A DNA stretch of 64,000 nucleotides, taken from Vibrio barjaei. Its GTDB lineage: Bacteria; Pseudomonadota; Gammaproteobacteria; Enterobacterales; Vibrionaceae. The stretch lies in the NCBI RefSeq assembly GCF_001639065.2, contig NZ_LQXO02000009.1:62001-126000 (forward strand), in the 5' to 3' direction. This document shows, piece after piece, positions 40,448-50,293 of this stretch. Under the pieces are notes generated by a model. The model made no database searches and was not told the DNA's origin. It worked only from the letters and a program-made list of their open reading frames with translations. Numbering within the stretch: position 1 is the first letter of the stretch; every line of letters begins with the position of its first letter. The position numbers were made by a program, and so were the translations under genes.

Positions 40448-43400
40448 TTCGATTTTTCTCTAAGCACCCAACTGCTGCCAATTTGCTGATGTTGGCATTA
40501 TTGATATTGGGTATCTCGTCGTTGTCGACCATAAAACGTGAAACCTTCCCAGAGTTTGACCCGCCTTATATTATGGCAGCTATCACCTATCCGGGGGCAT
40601 CGCCACAGGAAGTGGAAGAGAGTCTTTGCGTACGAATGGAAGATGCCGTCGATGGCCTATCAAATATTGAAGAAACCAAATGTGAAGCGATTGAAGGTTC
40701 TGCACGTTTAACGCTTAAACTCAATGAGCGAGCAGATATCGGCCGCATGCTGGTGGATGTGCAAACTCAAATTAATGCTATCAACGACTTTCCTGACGAG
40801 ATTGAATCTCCAGTAGTTCAAGAGTTGGATTGGAATGAGCCTGTCGTAGACGTTGCTATTACAGCAGACACTAGTTGGCCAGAGTTAAAAGCGTACGCCG
40901 AGCAGCTCAAGCGCATTCTAAAGCTGGATTATGGTGTGTCACTTGTTGATGTGAGCGGTTTCTCGGATCACCAATATCGTGTGGAGTTGAACACTCAAAT
41001 TATGCGCCAAATGGGGCTCAGTATCAGCGATATCGCGGTGCAAATTGGTAATCAGAACATCAAGTTACCGAGTGGTAATGTTGAAACTGAAGACAAAAAC
41101 TTCTTAATTCGTTTTGATGAACGACGAGTAACCCCGCAAGAGTTGGAGTCTATTGTTGTCGGTTCAAGTCCCAGCGGTGCACTTATTCGCCTGAAAGATG
41201 TAGCGACCATTACCGACCGCTTTGAGCTTGATGAGCAAAAGGTATTGTTCAACGGTAAGCCCTCTGCAGTACTGAAGATCAGTAAAAACAAAGAAGATGA
41301 TGCGCTGCGTGTAAAAGAGCAGGTCACCAAGTTTGTGGATGCACAACGACTTATCGCACCAGAAGGCGTGACGTTAGAAATGACCAACGATATGTCATCG
41401 GTACTTTGGGATCGTCTGACCATGATGGTCAAGAATGGCTGGCAGGGGATCTTATTGGTCTTTGCGACGATGTGGTTGTTCTTTAGTTTCCGTTATTCGT
41501 TTTGGGTTGCCGCTGGCTTACCGGTGGCGTTTCTTGGTGGTCTTTTCTTGATGGCTAACCTCGGGCTGTCGATCAATATCATGTCGCTAGTTGGGCTGTT
41601 AATGGCCATCGGTATCATGATGGATGATGCTATTGTTATCGCTGAGTCGATTCAATCTCATCTCGACCGAGGACAGAGTATCGATGATGCGGTCATCAAT
41701 GGGGTGAAGAAAGTTCTACCCGGCGTTATCTCCTCATTTTTGACAACCGTGTGTATTTTCGGCAGCTTACTCTTCCTGCAAGGGGAAATGGGGGCGGTAC
41801 TGCGTGCTGTGCCACAAGTGTTGATTTTGGTGTTATCGCTTAGTCTGGTTGAAGCATTTTTGATTTTGCCTAACCACTTGTCTCACTCGCTGCATAAGCA
41901 TAATAAAGATAAGCCTCCCGTGAAGTTCAAGCGCGTGTTACTCGAGCGGTTTGAGCATTTTCGCAATACAACATTGGTGAATGCGGTCGATAAGGTTGTT
42001 TCCTACCGCTATGCGTTTATGGGTAGTGTTTTTGCGATGTTACTTATCTCGGTAAGCTTAATCGCTGGTGGAGTAGTGAAGTTCCACCCATTCCCTTCAT
42101 TAGATGGCGATATTGCTGAAGCGAGGATCATCCTGCCACCAGGAGCTTCCTTGTCTCAAACAGAGCGTGTTGTTGATAAAATCGTAGCGTCGGCTGAAAA
42201 ACTGAACAAGCAGTGGAGCGACGAAATGGAAGGTGGCGAACCACTGGTAAAACAAATTACTAGTCAGTTCAATACCAACCGTGATGCCAACGAATCAGGG
42301 CCACATATTGCTACTGTGAGACTGGATTTGCTCAGTGCAGAGCAGCGAAATACCTTGATCGATGATTTTATTGCGGCTTGGAGAGAAGATGTAGGAGAGC
42401 TTGCTGATCCGATCTCATTAGTCTTCAAGCAACCGACAATGGGGCCGGGTGGCCGTGCATTGGAAATTCGCATTAAGCATGATGACCTAGACATGCTAAA
42501 AGCGGCGTCCGTTGAGATACAGCAATACTTGAATGAGTTTGATGGTGTCAGTGGTGTTTTGGACGATATGCGTTTAGGTAAAGAAGAAATCCTGGTCAAA
42601 TTGCGCCCGGGTGCCGAGAGCTTTGGTGTTAATGGTCAGCTGATTGCTAGCCAGCTTCGAGCCGCGTTTTTTGGTCAAACTGCCGATGAAATACAGGTAG
42701 GGGTGGAGAACATTAAGATTGAGGTGAAACTCAACAAGCAAGATATTGGTGATATCCAGCAGCTTGCTAATTTCCCGATTTTCTTAGCGGACGGTTCACA
42801 AGTTCCTCTGGCTTCTGTCGCGACGTTAGATTTTCAGCGTAACTATGTGCGTATCCAACGTGTTGACGGTTTGAGAACTGTGAGCGTATTTGGTGATGTT
42901 GACGCATCTAAAGCTAGCTCGACCGATATTATCAGTCAGTTCCGCGCTGAAGAAGTCAGCAAGCTACAGCAAGAATATCCAGGCTTGAGATTCGATTTCG
43001 AAGGGGAAACCAAAGACAGTGCAGAAACTGGAGCATCAATGGCGAAAGGTTTCCTATTAGGATTATTTGGCGTATTCACCATTCTGAGTTACCAGTTCAG
43101 AAGTTACCTTGAACCTTTTGTGGTTATGTTGGCGATTCCTTTAGCCTTTATCGGTGTGGTATGGGGGCACTTGCTGTTAGGACATTCAATGAGTATGCCG
43201 AGTATTATGGGATTTGTGTCGTTAGCCGGTATCGTAGTGAATGACTCGATTCTTTTGGTGCAGTACATACGTCACCATGTGGATGAAGGCGATTCAGTGC
43301 ATGACTCTGTGGTTAAGGCGAGCCGTGAGCGCTTTCGTGCGGTGTTCTTAACGTCAATGACGACGGCGGCGGGTTTACTGCCTCTGCTTACCGAGACCAG

Positions 43401-43545
43401 CTTGCAAGCTCAGGTTATTCAGCCGCTCGTTATTTCTATCGTGTTTGGTATTTTTGCTTCGACAGCCTTGGTGTTATTTATGATTCCATCGGCGTACGCC
43501 ATATTGGCCGACTGGGGATTAGTCCACAAGCACGAAGAAATCTAA
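40444..43545 (+). CDS. RND family efflux permease (AcrB/HAE1-like)
   Basis: 1,033 residues, the full RND length. Twelve membrane segments in two repeats; first segment SKHPTAANLLMLALLILGI. Proton-relay region: SLVGLLMAIGIMMDDAIVIAE (about residues 380-400, with the conserved acidic pair) and a second-half copy around GFVSLAGIVVNDSILLV. Periplasmic ETFPEFDPPYIMAAITYPG matches HAE-type pumps, with divergence that places it in the VexB/other vibrio RND group rather than AcrB itself. Substrate unknown; the TetR neighbour suggests drug or toxic-compound induction. Confidence 0.93.
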   Translation: MIRFFSKHPTAANLLMLALLILGISSLSTIKRETFPEFDPPYIMAAITYPGASPQEVEESLCVRMEDAVDGLSNIEETKCEAIEGSARLTLKLNERADIGRMLVDVQTQINAINDFPDEIESPVVQELDWNEPVVDVAITADTSWPELKAYAEQLKRILKLDYGVSLVDVSGFSDHQYRVELNTQIMRQMGLSISDIAVQIGNQNIKLPSGNVETEDKNFLIRFDERRVTPQELESIVVGSSPSGALIRLKDVATITDRFELDEQKVLFNGKPSAVLKISKNKEDDALRVKEQVTKFVDAQRLIAPEGVTLEMTNDMSSVLWDRLTMMVKNGWQGILLVFATMWLFFSFRYSFWVAAGLPVAFLGGLFLMANLGLSINIMSLVGLLMAIGIMMDDAIVIAESIQSHLDRGQSIDDAVINGVKKVLPGVISSFLTTVCIFGSLLFLQGEMGAVLRAVPQVLILVLSLSLVEAFLILPNHLSHSLHKHNKDKPPVKFKRVLLERFEHFRNTTLVNAVDKVVSYRYAFMGSVFAMLLISVSLIAGGVVKFHPFPSLDGDIAEARIILPPGASLSQTERVVDKIVASAEKLNKQWSDEMEGGEPLVKQITSQFNTNRDANESGPHIATVRLDLLSAEQRNTLIDDFIAAWREDVGELADPISLVFKQPTMGPGGRALEIRIKHDDLDMLKAASVEIQQYLNEFDGVSGVLDDMRLGKEEILVKLRPGAESFGVNGQLIASQLRAAFFGQTADEIQVGVENIKIEVKLNKQDIGDIQQLANFPIFLADGSQVPLASVATLDFQRNYVRIQRVDGLRTVSVFGDVDASKASSTDIISQFRAEEVSKLQQEYPGLRFDFEGETKDSAETGASMAKGFLLGLFGVFTILSYQFRSYLEPFVVMLAIPLAFIGVVWGHLLLGHSMSMPSIMGFVSLAGIVVNDSILLVQYIRHHVDEGDSVHDSVVKASRERFRAVFLTSMTTAAGLLPLLTETSLQAQVIQPLVISIVFGIFASTALVLFMIPSAYAILADWGLVHKHEEI

Positions 43546-43581
43546 TTCGCGTAAACACAATACGCCTTACTTCCCTTCTAC

Positions 43582-43615
43582 AAGTTAGTGAGCTGGGTTC
43601 CTCAGCCACTAACTT
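43582..43615 (+). terminator. Hairpin after the RND operon
   Basis: Long imperfect stem (aagttagtg/cactaactt plus inner gctg/cagc with one bulge) 36 bases after the pump stop, with a weak T-rich tail. Confidence 0.55.
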
Positions 43616-43705
43616 TCATCATTTCTCCAATAAATCGTCACCTAATTGTCATTGTAGCTGACTACTTTTTGATCATGAGTTACTCGTTATCACAAGGAGT
43701 GAGTT

Positions 43706-44239
43706 ATGAGAACCATTGAGCCAATTGCGCGAATGGATTTAGCTTTTTCATTGTTTTGCTTGCAGCATCGTTTTAATGCTCCGGTCGCTAAGATCAGCCG
43801 TTGGGTGTCCAGAACTGGAGATGGTCATCTTTACCTAATACTTGGGTTGATGATTTGGTCTTTGGACGATGTGGTAGGGCGTTTGTTCTTTGCCGCTGCG
43901 TTGCTGGCTTTCGCCATTGAGCTACCGATCTACTGGCTAACGAAAAACAGTTTTAAACGCCGCCGTCCTGAAGAGTTCTCTCATCTTCTTCAGGCCTTCA
44001 TCACACCTTCTGATCGTTACAGCTTGCCTTCAGGACATACCGCAGCGGCGTTTCTAATGGCAACAATAATCGGGCACTTCTATCCAGCTTGGTATGACGC
44101 TGCCTTGATATGGGCGCTGCTGATTGGTGCGTCACGAATTCTGCTCGGGGTTCATTTTCTGACTGATGTGGTTATTGGTGCTGCCTTAGGTGTATCCGCT
44201 GCGCATGTATCGATCAGTTACGTGCTTGAGTTAGTTTAA
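43706..44239 (+). CDS. PAP2-family phosphatase
   Basis: 177 residues. All three PAP2 signatures: KNSFKRRRP (about residue 83), PSGHTAA (about 112), and SRILLGVHFLTDV (about 146). Integral membrane with about five segments; relatives are phosphatidate, PGP or undecaprenyl-diphosphate phosphatases. AAGGAGTGAG ribosome site. It is followed 12 bases later by a glycosyltransferase gene, so a role in lipid-linked sugar or envelope lipid metabolism is likely. Substrate is not determined from sequence. Confidence 0.88.
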   Translation: MRTIEPIARMDLAFSLFCLQHRFNAPVAKISRWVSRTGDGHLYLILGLMIWSLDDVVGRLFFAAALLAFAIELPIYWLTKNSFKRRRPEEFSHLLQAFITPSDRYSLPSGHTAAAFLMATIIGHFYPAWYDAALIWALLIGASRILLGVHFLTDVVIGAALGVSAAHVSISYVLELV

Positions 44240-44251
44240 AAGGTGATATTG

Positions 44252-45295
44252 ATGAAGATTCTTTACGGTGTTCAGGGGACTGGAAATGGACATATTGCCA
44301 GAGCGAGAGCAATGTCTCAGGCACTGAAGTCTCATGATGTAGAGGTAGATTTCCTATTTTCAGGACGTGACAGAGACAAGTATTTTTCCATGGAGCAATT
44401 TGGTGACTACCAAACCCGGCGGGGATTTAGCTTTGTCACCGAGGATGGCAAGGTTAATTACTTGAAAACAATAATGGAAAATAGTTTAACCAGCTTTTTT
44501 AGTGAAGTGAGACAAATGGATGTCTCGGACTATGACTTAGTCATCAACGACTTTGAGCCAATCACGGCTTGGGCAGCACGTTCTCAGAACGTACCAACGG
44601 TCAGCATCAGCCATCAAAATGCGTTTCTATTTGATGTGCCACAAAAGGGGGCGAATTGGATTGATGACTCGGTTATCCAGCATTTTGCACCTTCTCAGTA
44701 TCAACTGGGTCTGCATTGGTATCATTTCGGCCAGCCTATCTTACCGCCTATTGTTCATACCAACGGACATGATGTGACCTCAGAAGATTTCGTGTTAATT
44801 TATCTACCTTTTGAAAACACGCAAACCATTATCGATGTACTCTTGCGCTTCGTAAATCAGCGCTTTATCTGTTATCACCCTGAGAATATTGAGCAACAAC
44901 AAGTCGAAAATATTTTGATGAAGCCACTTAGCCATGAGCAGTTTCAGCGCGATCTACACCGCTGCCAAGGGGTGATTGCCAATGGTGGATTTGAGTTGCC
45001 GTCTGAAGCGCTGAGTTTAGGTAAGAAGTTATTGGTGAAACCACTTGATGGTCAGTTTGAACAACAAAGTAATGCCGCAACGCTTGAAAGCTTGGGGCTT
45101 GCGCAGTCCATGGACTTCCTTGATGCATCGGTCATCCGTGCTTGGTTAGATGAAAAGCAAGCCGAACGAGTAACCTATCCCGATGTTGCTAACGAGATTA
45201 CAGAGTGGCTATTAGCTGGAAACTGGGATTGTAGCCAACAACTACGTCATCGTTTATGGGAGAAGGTTGATTTTCCGAGTTACGCTTCTGTCTGA
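44252..45295 (+). CDS. MJ1255/VC2487-type glycosyltransferase
   Basis: 347 residues. Recognised by the N-terminal KILYGVQGTGNGHIARARAMS, which is the GT-B nucleotide-binding start of the MJ1255/VC2487 family. The C-terminal NGGFELPSEALSLGKKLLVKPL (about 250-270) is the sugar-nucleotide-binding segment. Probably a cytoplasmic or membrane-associated transferase acting on a lipid or surface glycan; donor and acceptor unknown. ATG 44252 is chosen with AAAAGGTGA upstream; a GTG three codons earlier is possible. PAP2 gene immediately upstream, same strand. Confidence 0.85.
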   Translation: MKILYGVQGTGNGHIARARAMSQALKSHDVEVDFLFSGRDRDKYFSMEQFGDYQTRRGFSFVTEDGKVNYLKTIMENSLTSFFSEVRQMDVSDYDLVINDFEPITAWAARSQNVPTVSISHQNAFLFDVPQKGANWIDDSVIQHFAPSQYQLGLHWYHFGQPILPPIVHTNGHDVTSEDFVLIYLPFENTQTIIDVLLRFVNQRFICYHPENIEQQQVENILMKPLSHEQFQRDLHRCQGVIANGGFELPSEALSLGKKLLVKPLDGQFEQQSNAATLESLGLAQSMDFLDASVIRAWLDEKQAERVTYPDVANEITEWLLAGNWDCSQQLRHRLWEKVDFPSYASV

Positions 45296-45816
45296 CGACT
45301 ATTTATCCACCTTTATCACTTTAACGAAAAGCCGCATTGAGCGGCTTTTTTGCGCTTACAGACATGTAGTGTCCGTTGTTGTATTTACTGTGGGTATTAA
45401 TAATCTTCAAATAATAGATATGATGTATCTATTATTTAAATACTTTGGAAATTGTTCTATATGGTAGTTAGATACAGCTAATACGTTGTAAACTGCAGCA
45501 GATATACTTGCTAGTTATGGTTTTAGATGTTGTAACGGACAAAAGTTATTAAAAATGTAATTTATCTTTTTTTATATATAATGTAACTTATTGTTGTTAA
45601 TGGATAATGTATTTATCTCGATAAAATTTGGTGATTCTTTGTCAAACTTGTTGGTGTTGGGTTTGTTATTAGTAGATAGTTTGTTTTGTCCTCGAACTAT
45701 GCAGAGGATTAATAGAACGTTGTAAGGTACGTAGTGGTAGCGAGTAAACAACTCCTGTTGCTAACCATTAATCCTTACTCACATATTCGAGATTGAAATT
45801 ACACGAGGCTTACTAA
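45296..45816. promoter_or_regulatory. AT-rich region upstream of leuO
   Basis: 520 bases without a convincing gene, starting with a terminator for the preceding glycosyltransferase (45327-45351). Markedly A/T-rich, typical of H-NS-silenced DNA. It holds a perfect 12-bp inverted repeat with 5-base loop at 45409-45437 (aaataatagata/tatctattattt). LeuO and ToxR-class regulators control leuO in other vibrios; which factor binds here is not shown by the sequence. Confidence 0.5.
45327..45351 (+). terminator. Terminator after VC2487-like glycosyltransferase
   Basis: 9-bp stem aaaagccgc/gcggctttt, loop attga, then two further T, 31 bases after the stop. Confidence 0.85.
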
Positions 45817-46776
45817 ATGTTAGACAAAAAAGATGCTATGAGCGCTATCGCTAGCTACCGCATGGAAAGCACATTACGCGGCGTAGATCTAAACCTATTG
45901 ACTGTTTTCGACGCAGTGATGCAAGAGCAGAATATCACTCGCGCGGCACACAATTTAGGTATGTCGCAACCAGCAGTTAGTAATGCCGTTGCGCGCCTTA
46001 AAGTGATGTTCAACGATGAGTTATTTATGCGTCAGGGTCGTGGTATTCAGCCAACGCAACGTGCTCGTCAGCTGTTTGGTCCTGTGCGTCAGGCATTGCA
46101 ATTGATTCGTAATGAACTACCGAGTTCTATTTTTACACCAGAAACATCAACTCGCCTGTTCAAAATGGCGATTTGTTCTCCATGTGATATGCGTTTTGCT
46201 CCAAAAATCATGCACACTATTTCTGAGCAAGCGCCTCACGTTCAATTGCACTTGGACGCTGAAGCTGACCGTCAACTGGCAGATCGCATGCGTTATCAAG
46301 AGATTGATTTTGTCATTGATTACGCTCGTTATGATGCACAAGGCTTCTCTAGCACAGAGATCTTCCAAGATGAACTGGTTGTAGTTGCTGCCAAGAATCA
46401 CCCACGAATTCATGGGGTAGTGAGCACTGCTCAGTTAGCACATGAAAAGCACGCGAAGTTATCTAAGGTACACGGCGTGCGTAGTTTCTCTGAGCAAGCG
46501 TATCGTGAACTGGAGTGCCAAGCATCCTATGAAGGTACAAGTTTAAGCAATGTACTGTATGTGGTTGGTCAATCTGAGCTTGTTACTATCGCACCACGTT
46601 GGCTGGTAGAAAATGCGGTCAATAAAGAACAGCTACAAGTGCTTTCACTGCCATTAGAAAACACTAAAATCAGCGGCTACTTAAGCTGGCACGAGTCGAG
46701 TGAGAAAGATAAAGGTCACATCTGGTTGCGTGACCAGCTGATGGTCATCTGCGGCGAAGTTGTCGCGTTGTCATAG
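45817..46776 (+). CDS. leuO: LysR-type regulator LeuO
   Basis: 319 residues. Resembles LeuO throughout: LRGVDLNLLTVFDAVMQEQN, HNLGMSQPAVSNAVARLK (winged-helix HTH about residues 45-62), FMRQGRGIQPTQRARQL. LeuO is a global LysR-type regulator that antagonises H-NS and affects stress, virulence-related and bile/acid responses in vibrios (CalR in V. parahaemolyticus is the same family). In E. coli leuO lies beside leuABCD; here it is about 7.5 kb away, with the efflux operon and a glycosyltransferase between. GAGG ribosome site. Confidence 0.93.
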   Translation: MLDKKDAMSAIASYRMESTLRGVDLNLLTVFDAVMQEQNITRAAHNLGMSQPAVSNAVARLKVMFNDELFMRQGRGIQPTQRARQLFGPVRQALQLIRNELPSSIFTPETSTRLFKMAICSPCDMRFAPKIMHTISEQAPHVQLHLDAEADRQLADRMRYQEIDFVIDYARYDAQGFSSTEIFQDELVVVAAKNHPRIHGVVSTAQLAHEKHAKLSKVHGVRSFSEQAYRELECQASYEGTSLSNVLYVVGQSELVTIAPRWLVENAVNKEQLQVLSLPLENTKISGYLSWHESSEKDKGHIWLRDQLMVICGEVVALS

Positions 46777-46797
46777 TCTATTACAACTTTCTAAAGC

Positions 46798-46830
46798 AAG
46801 CCCTGAGCAGTATCTGTACAGGGCTTTTTT
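46798..46830 (+). terminator. leuO terminator
   Basis: 8-bp stem aagccctg/cagggctt with a 13-base loop, followed by T-run, 22 bases after the leuO stop. Confidence 0.8.
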
Positions 46831-46980
46831 AGTTTTTACAGAAAGTTATTATCATTGAATGATTAAACCGATAACTATTATTGATAACTTTGATATAGGT
46901 CGGTTGCCTTTTTTACGAGCATAGGTACACTTGTGCGCTCAAAAAGCTTACATGTGTAAGCCAAAAGGTAAAGATAGAAC

Positions 46981-48792
46981 ATGGCTAATTTAGATTTCCA
47001 TATTGTAAAGAAGATTCGTGACCGAATCGCACAAGGTGGCGATAAGATCGCCTTACGACATAAAATCAACAATGTGTGGCAAGGGATTAGCTGGAAGGAG
47101 TTTGGGGTAAACGTTGATGCGTTATCTCTGGCTCTACTTGGAAAAGGAATCCAACCTCAAGACAAAATCGGCATCATTTCCAATAACATGCCGAAGTGGA
47201 CAATTGCTGACTTAGCAGCATTGCAAATTCGCGCGGTAACCGTACCGCTATATCCTACAAATACCCCAGCTCAAACCAGCTATATCGTTCAGAACGCAGA
47301 CGTTCGTATCTTGTTCGTTGGCGAGCAAGCGCAGTATGACGCGGCTTTATCTATCTATGAAGAGTGCAGCCAGCTAGAGCTTATTGTTGCGATGAGTGAT
47401 GACATCGTTCTGGCTGAAAATGACTTCAGTGTGAGTTGGCAAAGCTTTATGTCTGATGCCAGCATTGAACAGCAGTCTACGCTATCAGAGCGACTAGAAC
47501 AGGCCAATTACGACGATCTGCTAACGCTGATTTATACGTCTGGTACCACAGGTCAACCTAAAGGCGTTATGCTAGATTATGCTAACATCGCAGCACAGTT
47601 GAAAGGTCATGATGCAAGATTAAGTCTTACAGATCGAGACGTATCATTGTGCTTCTTACCGCTGTCACACGTGTTCGAGCGTGCTTGGACGTTTTATGTA
47701 TTGTATCAAGGCGGCACCAACTGCTATCTACAAGATACAATGCAAGTTCGCGATGCATTGAGTGAGATTCGTCCTACAGTGATGAGTGCGGTGCCTCGTT
47801 TCTACGAAAAAATCTTCTCAGCCATTCATGAACGTGTTTCTAAAGCGCCTGTTCATCGCAAGATCATGTTTACCTGGGCGGTCAACATGGGTGCGAAAAT
47901 GGCACAGTGCCGTCAGGACAATGCTGAGCCTTCGTTGATTCTTAAGAAGAGCCATGCATTGGCAGACAAGTTGGTGTTGAGCAAGTTACGTGAGCTACTA
48001 GGTGGACGTATTAACTTTATGCCTTGTGGTGGCGCTAAACTTGATGAAACTATTGGCCGCTTCTTTCAAGCCATTGGTATCAATGTCAAGCTTGGCTATG
48101 GTATGACCGAAACAACGGCAACCGTCTCGTGCTGGGACGACACTTGTTATAACCCAGACTCTATCGGTATGCCGATGCCTGGTGCGGAAGTGAAAATTGG
48201 CGAGAACAATGAAATATTAGTTCGCGGACCAATGGTTATGCGTGGCTACTATAAATTGCCGGAAGAAACCGCGCAGACGTTTGATGCTGATGGTTTCTTA
48301 AAAACTGGCGACGCGGGCCAATTTGATGAACGAGGTAATCTGTTTATCACTGACCGTATTAAAGAGCTAATGAAAACCTCAAATGGTAAGTATATTGCCC
48401 CACAAGCGATTGAAGGTGCGATTGGTAAAGACCATTACATCGAGCAAATTGCTGTAATTGCCGATACCCGTAAATTCGTTTCTGCGCTTATCGTGCCATG
48501 TTTTGATACGCTAGAAGAGTACGCTAAAGAGCTCAATATTAAATATCATGACCGTCTTGAGCTGATTAAGCATAACGACGTGGTTGAGATGTTTGAGAAG
48601 CGTATTACTGAACTTCAAAAAGAGCTGGCTAAGTTTGAACAGGTGAAAAAGTTCAAGCTGTTGCCGACGGGTTTCTCTATGGATAAAGGGGAACTAACAC
48701 CGACGCAAAAGCTTCGCCGTAAAGTGATCAACGATCGCTACCAAGACGAAATTGAAGAGATGTATCGCGATACACCAAATAAGCCGCACTAA
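46981..48792 (+). CDS. Long-chain acyl-CoA synthetase (AMP-binding)
   Basis: 603 residues, ANL superfamily. P-loop [16 protein letters not shown] (about residue 185), GYGMTETTA (about 375), and the late [20 protein letters not shown] with catalytic Lys region ([10 protein letters not shown], about 470). Most like the FadD15-type long-chain fatty acid CoA ligases; activates fatty acids by way of an acyl-adenylate. Not the main fadD (shorter in vibrios); exact chain length unknown. It stands alone after the leuO terminator and has a terminator of its own. No strong ribosome site: AAGATAGAAC precedes the start. Confidence 0.88.
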   Translation: MANLDFHIVKKIRDRIAQGGDKIALRHKINNVWQGISWKEFGVNVDALSLALLGKGIQPQDKIGIISNNMPKWTIADLAALQIRAVTVPLYPTNTPAQTSYIVQNADVRILFVGEQAQYDAALSIYEECSQLELIVAMSDDIVLAENDFSVSWQSFMSDASIEQQSTLSERLEQANYDDLLTLIYTSGTTGQPKGVMLDYANIAAQLKGHDARLSLTDRDVSLCFLPLSHVFERAWTFYVLYQGGTNCYLQDTMQVRDALSEIRPTVMSAVPRFYEKIFSAIHERVSKAPVHRKIMFTWAVNMGAKMAQCRQDNAEPSLILKKSHALADKLVLSKLRELLGGRINFMPCGGAKLDETIGRFFQAIGINVKLGYGMTETTATVSCWDDTCYNPDSIGMPMPGAEVKIGENNEILVRGPMVMRGYYKLPEETAQTFDADGFLKTGDAGQFDERGNLFITDRIKELMKTSNGKYIAPQAIEGAIGKDHYIEQIAVIADTRKFVSALIVPCFDTLEEYAKELNIKYHDRLELIKHNDVVEMFEKRITELQKELAKFEQVKKFKLLPTGFSMDKGELTPTQKLRRKVINDRYQDEIEEMYRDTPNKPH

Positions 48793-48820
48793 GCTCTAGC
48801 TATTAAGCCGCAGTTAAATA

Positions 48821-48849
48821 GAAAACCCTAGCTATTCGCTAGGGTTTTC
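48821..48849. terminator. Bidirectional terminator, acyl-CoA synthetase / M23 peptidase
   Basis: 12-bp perfect stem gaaaaccctagc/gctagggttttc with loop tattc, between convergent genes. Confidence 0.82.
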
Positions 48850-48874
48850 TATTTTGGTATTCTGATTTTTGAAC

Positions 48875-50164
48875 TTAGTTATTGGCGTATAACAGTTCAC
48901 TGTATCTATCTAAAGTATTGAGTCGGTTCTCAGCATTGGCTAGATAAGTCTGCTTAGCTTTACCTGTTAACGACTTAGACTGCGGCAGTTTCACCGTTCT
49001 CGGGTTCTTATGGACGCCATTTACTAAGAATTCATAGTGAAGGTGAGGACCAGTTACACGACCTGTTCCGCCAAGTGTACCAATAGTTTGACCTTGTTTT
49101 ACTCGTTGTCCGGTTTTTACGGTTCGTTTCGTCAAGTGTAAGTACTTGGTGATATACGTATTGCTGTGTTTGATGAATACATAATTACCATTGAACTGGT
49201 TATAACTGGATTTCTGGACAATACCGTCACCGGCTGCCCAAATTGGTGTGCCGACTGGTGCGGCATAATCGGTGCCTCGGTGGGCGCGAACTTTTCCGGT
49301 CACTGGATGGCGACGAGTTGGGTTAAAGTTTGAGGTTACACGGCGAAAATCGAGTGGAGAACGTAAGAACGCTTTCTTCATTGCGCGACCATTTTCGTCG
49401 TAATAGTTACCCGTCTTATCGTCTAGTATCGCCTTGAAGGTATCGCCCTGGTTTTTAAAAATCGCAGCAATAATTTTGCCACGGCCGATCACTTCACCTT
49501 CCACGACTTTTTCTTGGTATAGCAATTGAAAACTATCCCCGGAGCGAATATCTAACGCGAAGTCGATATCCCAACCAAAAATACCAGCCAACTCCATAAT
49601 TTGATTGGCAGTCAATCCTGCTGAAATCCCAGCGTTCCAGAAGTTAGATGAAATTTGTGCTTGTGCGTAATTGTATTGATAGTCGACCTCTTTTTTATCC
49701 CAAGTTGAGGTAAATCCGTCATCAGTACGAGTGATCTTGAACGTTTCGTAGTCGTTAATTCTACGTTTTAGCTGGATAAAGTCGCTGTTCTCGTCGAATC
49801 CGAATGTTAGCTTATCTCCCGGTCTCAATTTTGAGAGCTGCTGTTTTATATCGTTATTGGTATAAATTAACTCATGCAGCAAGCGTGGCGACAGTCCTAA
49901 ACGCTGAAAGAGAATGGCGGCGCTTTCTCCAGAGCGAACAGTATGCTCTTCCCAATTGAGTACAACGGTTGGTGGAATGGCATCACCGATTGGAAACGCG
50001 CTATTGTCAATCGTTAGGGCGTAATGCTTGCCGACTTCAAGTCGGTCATTCCCATCATCCAGCTCAGTAACGTCTGGCAGGAACAGGGCAATAACGATTA
50101 GTGCCGTAAAAAAGGCGATGAGCGCACGGTGAAGCCAAGGCAGGCGCTTAAAAACAGATACCAT
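48875..50164 (-). CDS. M23 peptidoglycan endopeptidase (MepM/ShyA-like)
   Basis: 429 residues. N-terminal membrane anchor (HRALIAFFTALIVIALFLP), OapA/LysM-like middle domain (about 70-130), and C-terminal LytM domain with zinc motifs HRGTDYAAP (His-x3-Asp, about residue 290) and HLHYEF (about 372). All zinc ligands are intact, so it should be active on D-Ala-mDAP cross-links during cell-wall growth. Closest to E. coli MepM and the vibrio ShyA-type enzymes; which Shy paralogue cannot be decided here. Divergent from tyrS. Confidence 0.9.
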   Translation of the reverse strand: MVSVFKRLPWLHRALIAFFTALIVIALFLPDVTELDDGNDRLEVGKHYALTIDNSAFPIGDAIPPTVVLNWEEHTVRSGESAAILFQRLGLSPRLLHELIYTNNDIKQQLSKLRPGDKLTFGFDENSDFIQLKRRINDYETFKITRTDDGFTSTWDKKEVDYQYNYAQAQISSNFWNAGISAGLTANQIMELAGIFGWDIDFALDIRSGDSFQLLYQEKVVEGEVIGRGKIIAAIFKNQGDTFKAILDDKTGNYYDENGRAMKKAFLRSPLDFRRVTSNFNPTRRHPVTGKVRAHRGTDYAAPVGTPIWAAGDGIVQKSSYNQFNGNYVFIKHSNTYITKYLHLTKRTVKTGQRVKQGQTIGTLGGTGRVTGPHLHYEFLVNGVHKNPRTVKLPQSKSLTGKAKQTYLANAENRLNTLDRYSELLYANN

Positions 50165-50293
50165 GAGAGTTCAATTCAACATTATTTTTGAAATTTCCTA
50201 AACCAATTAGTCTAACTGGTTTCAAAAAACATCGCTATTCAAGTAAGATGTCCAACTATTATATTTTTGCCAAATCTGTGGGAGTGAACAAGA

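Noticed and set aside
41052..41432. Minus-strand 126-residue ORF inside the RND pump gene
   Set aside because: Antisense shadow; the plus-strand pump reading frame is full-length and conserved in motif.
45267..45467. ORF of 66 residues after the glycosyltransferase stop
   Set aside because: Runs through a terminator and A/T-rich spacer, no ribosome site and no familiar sequence.
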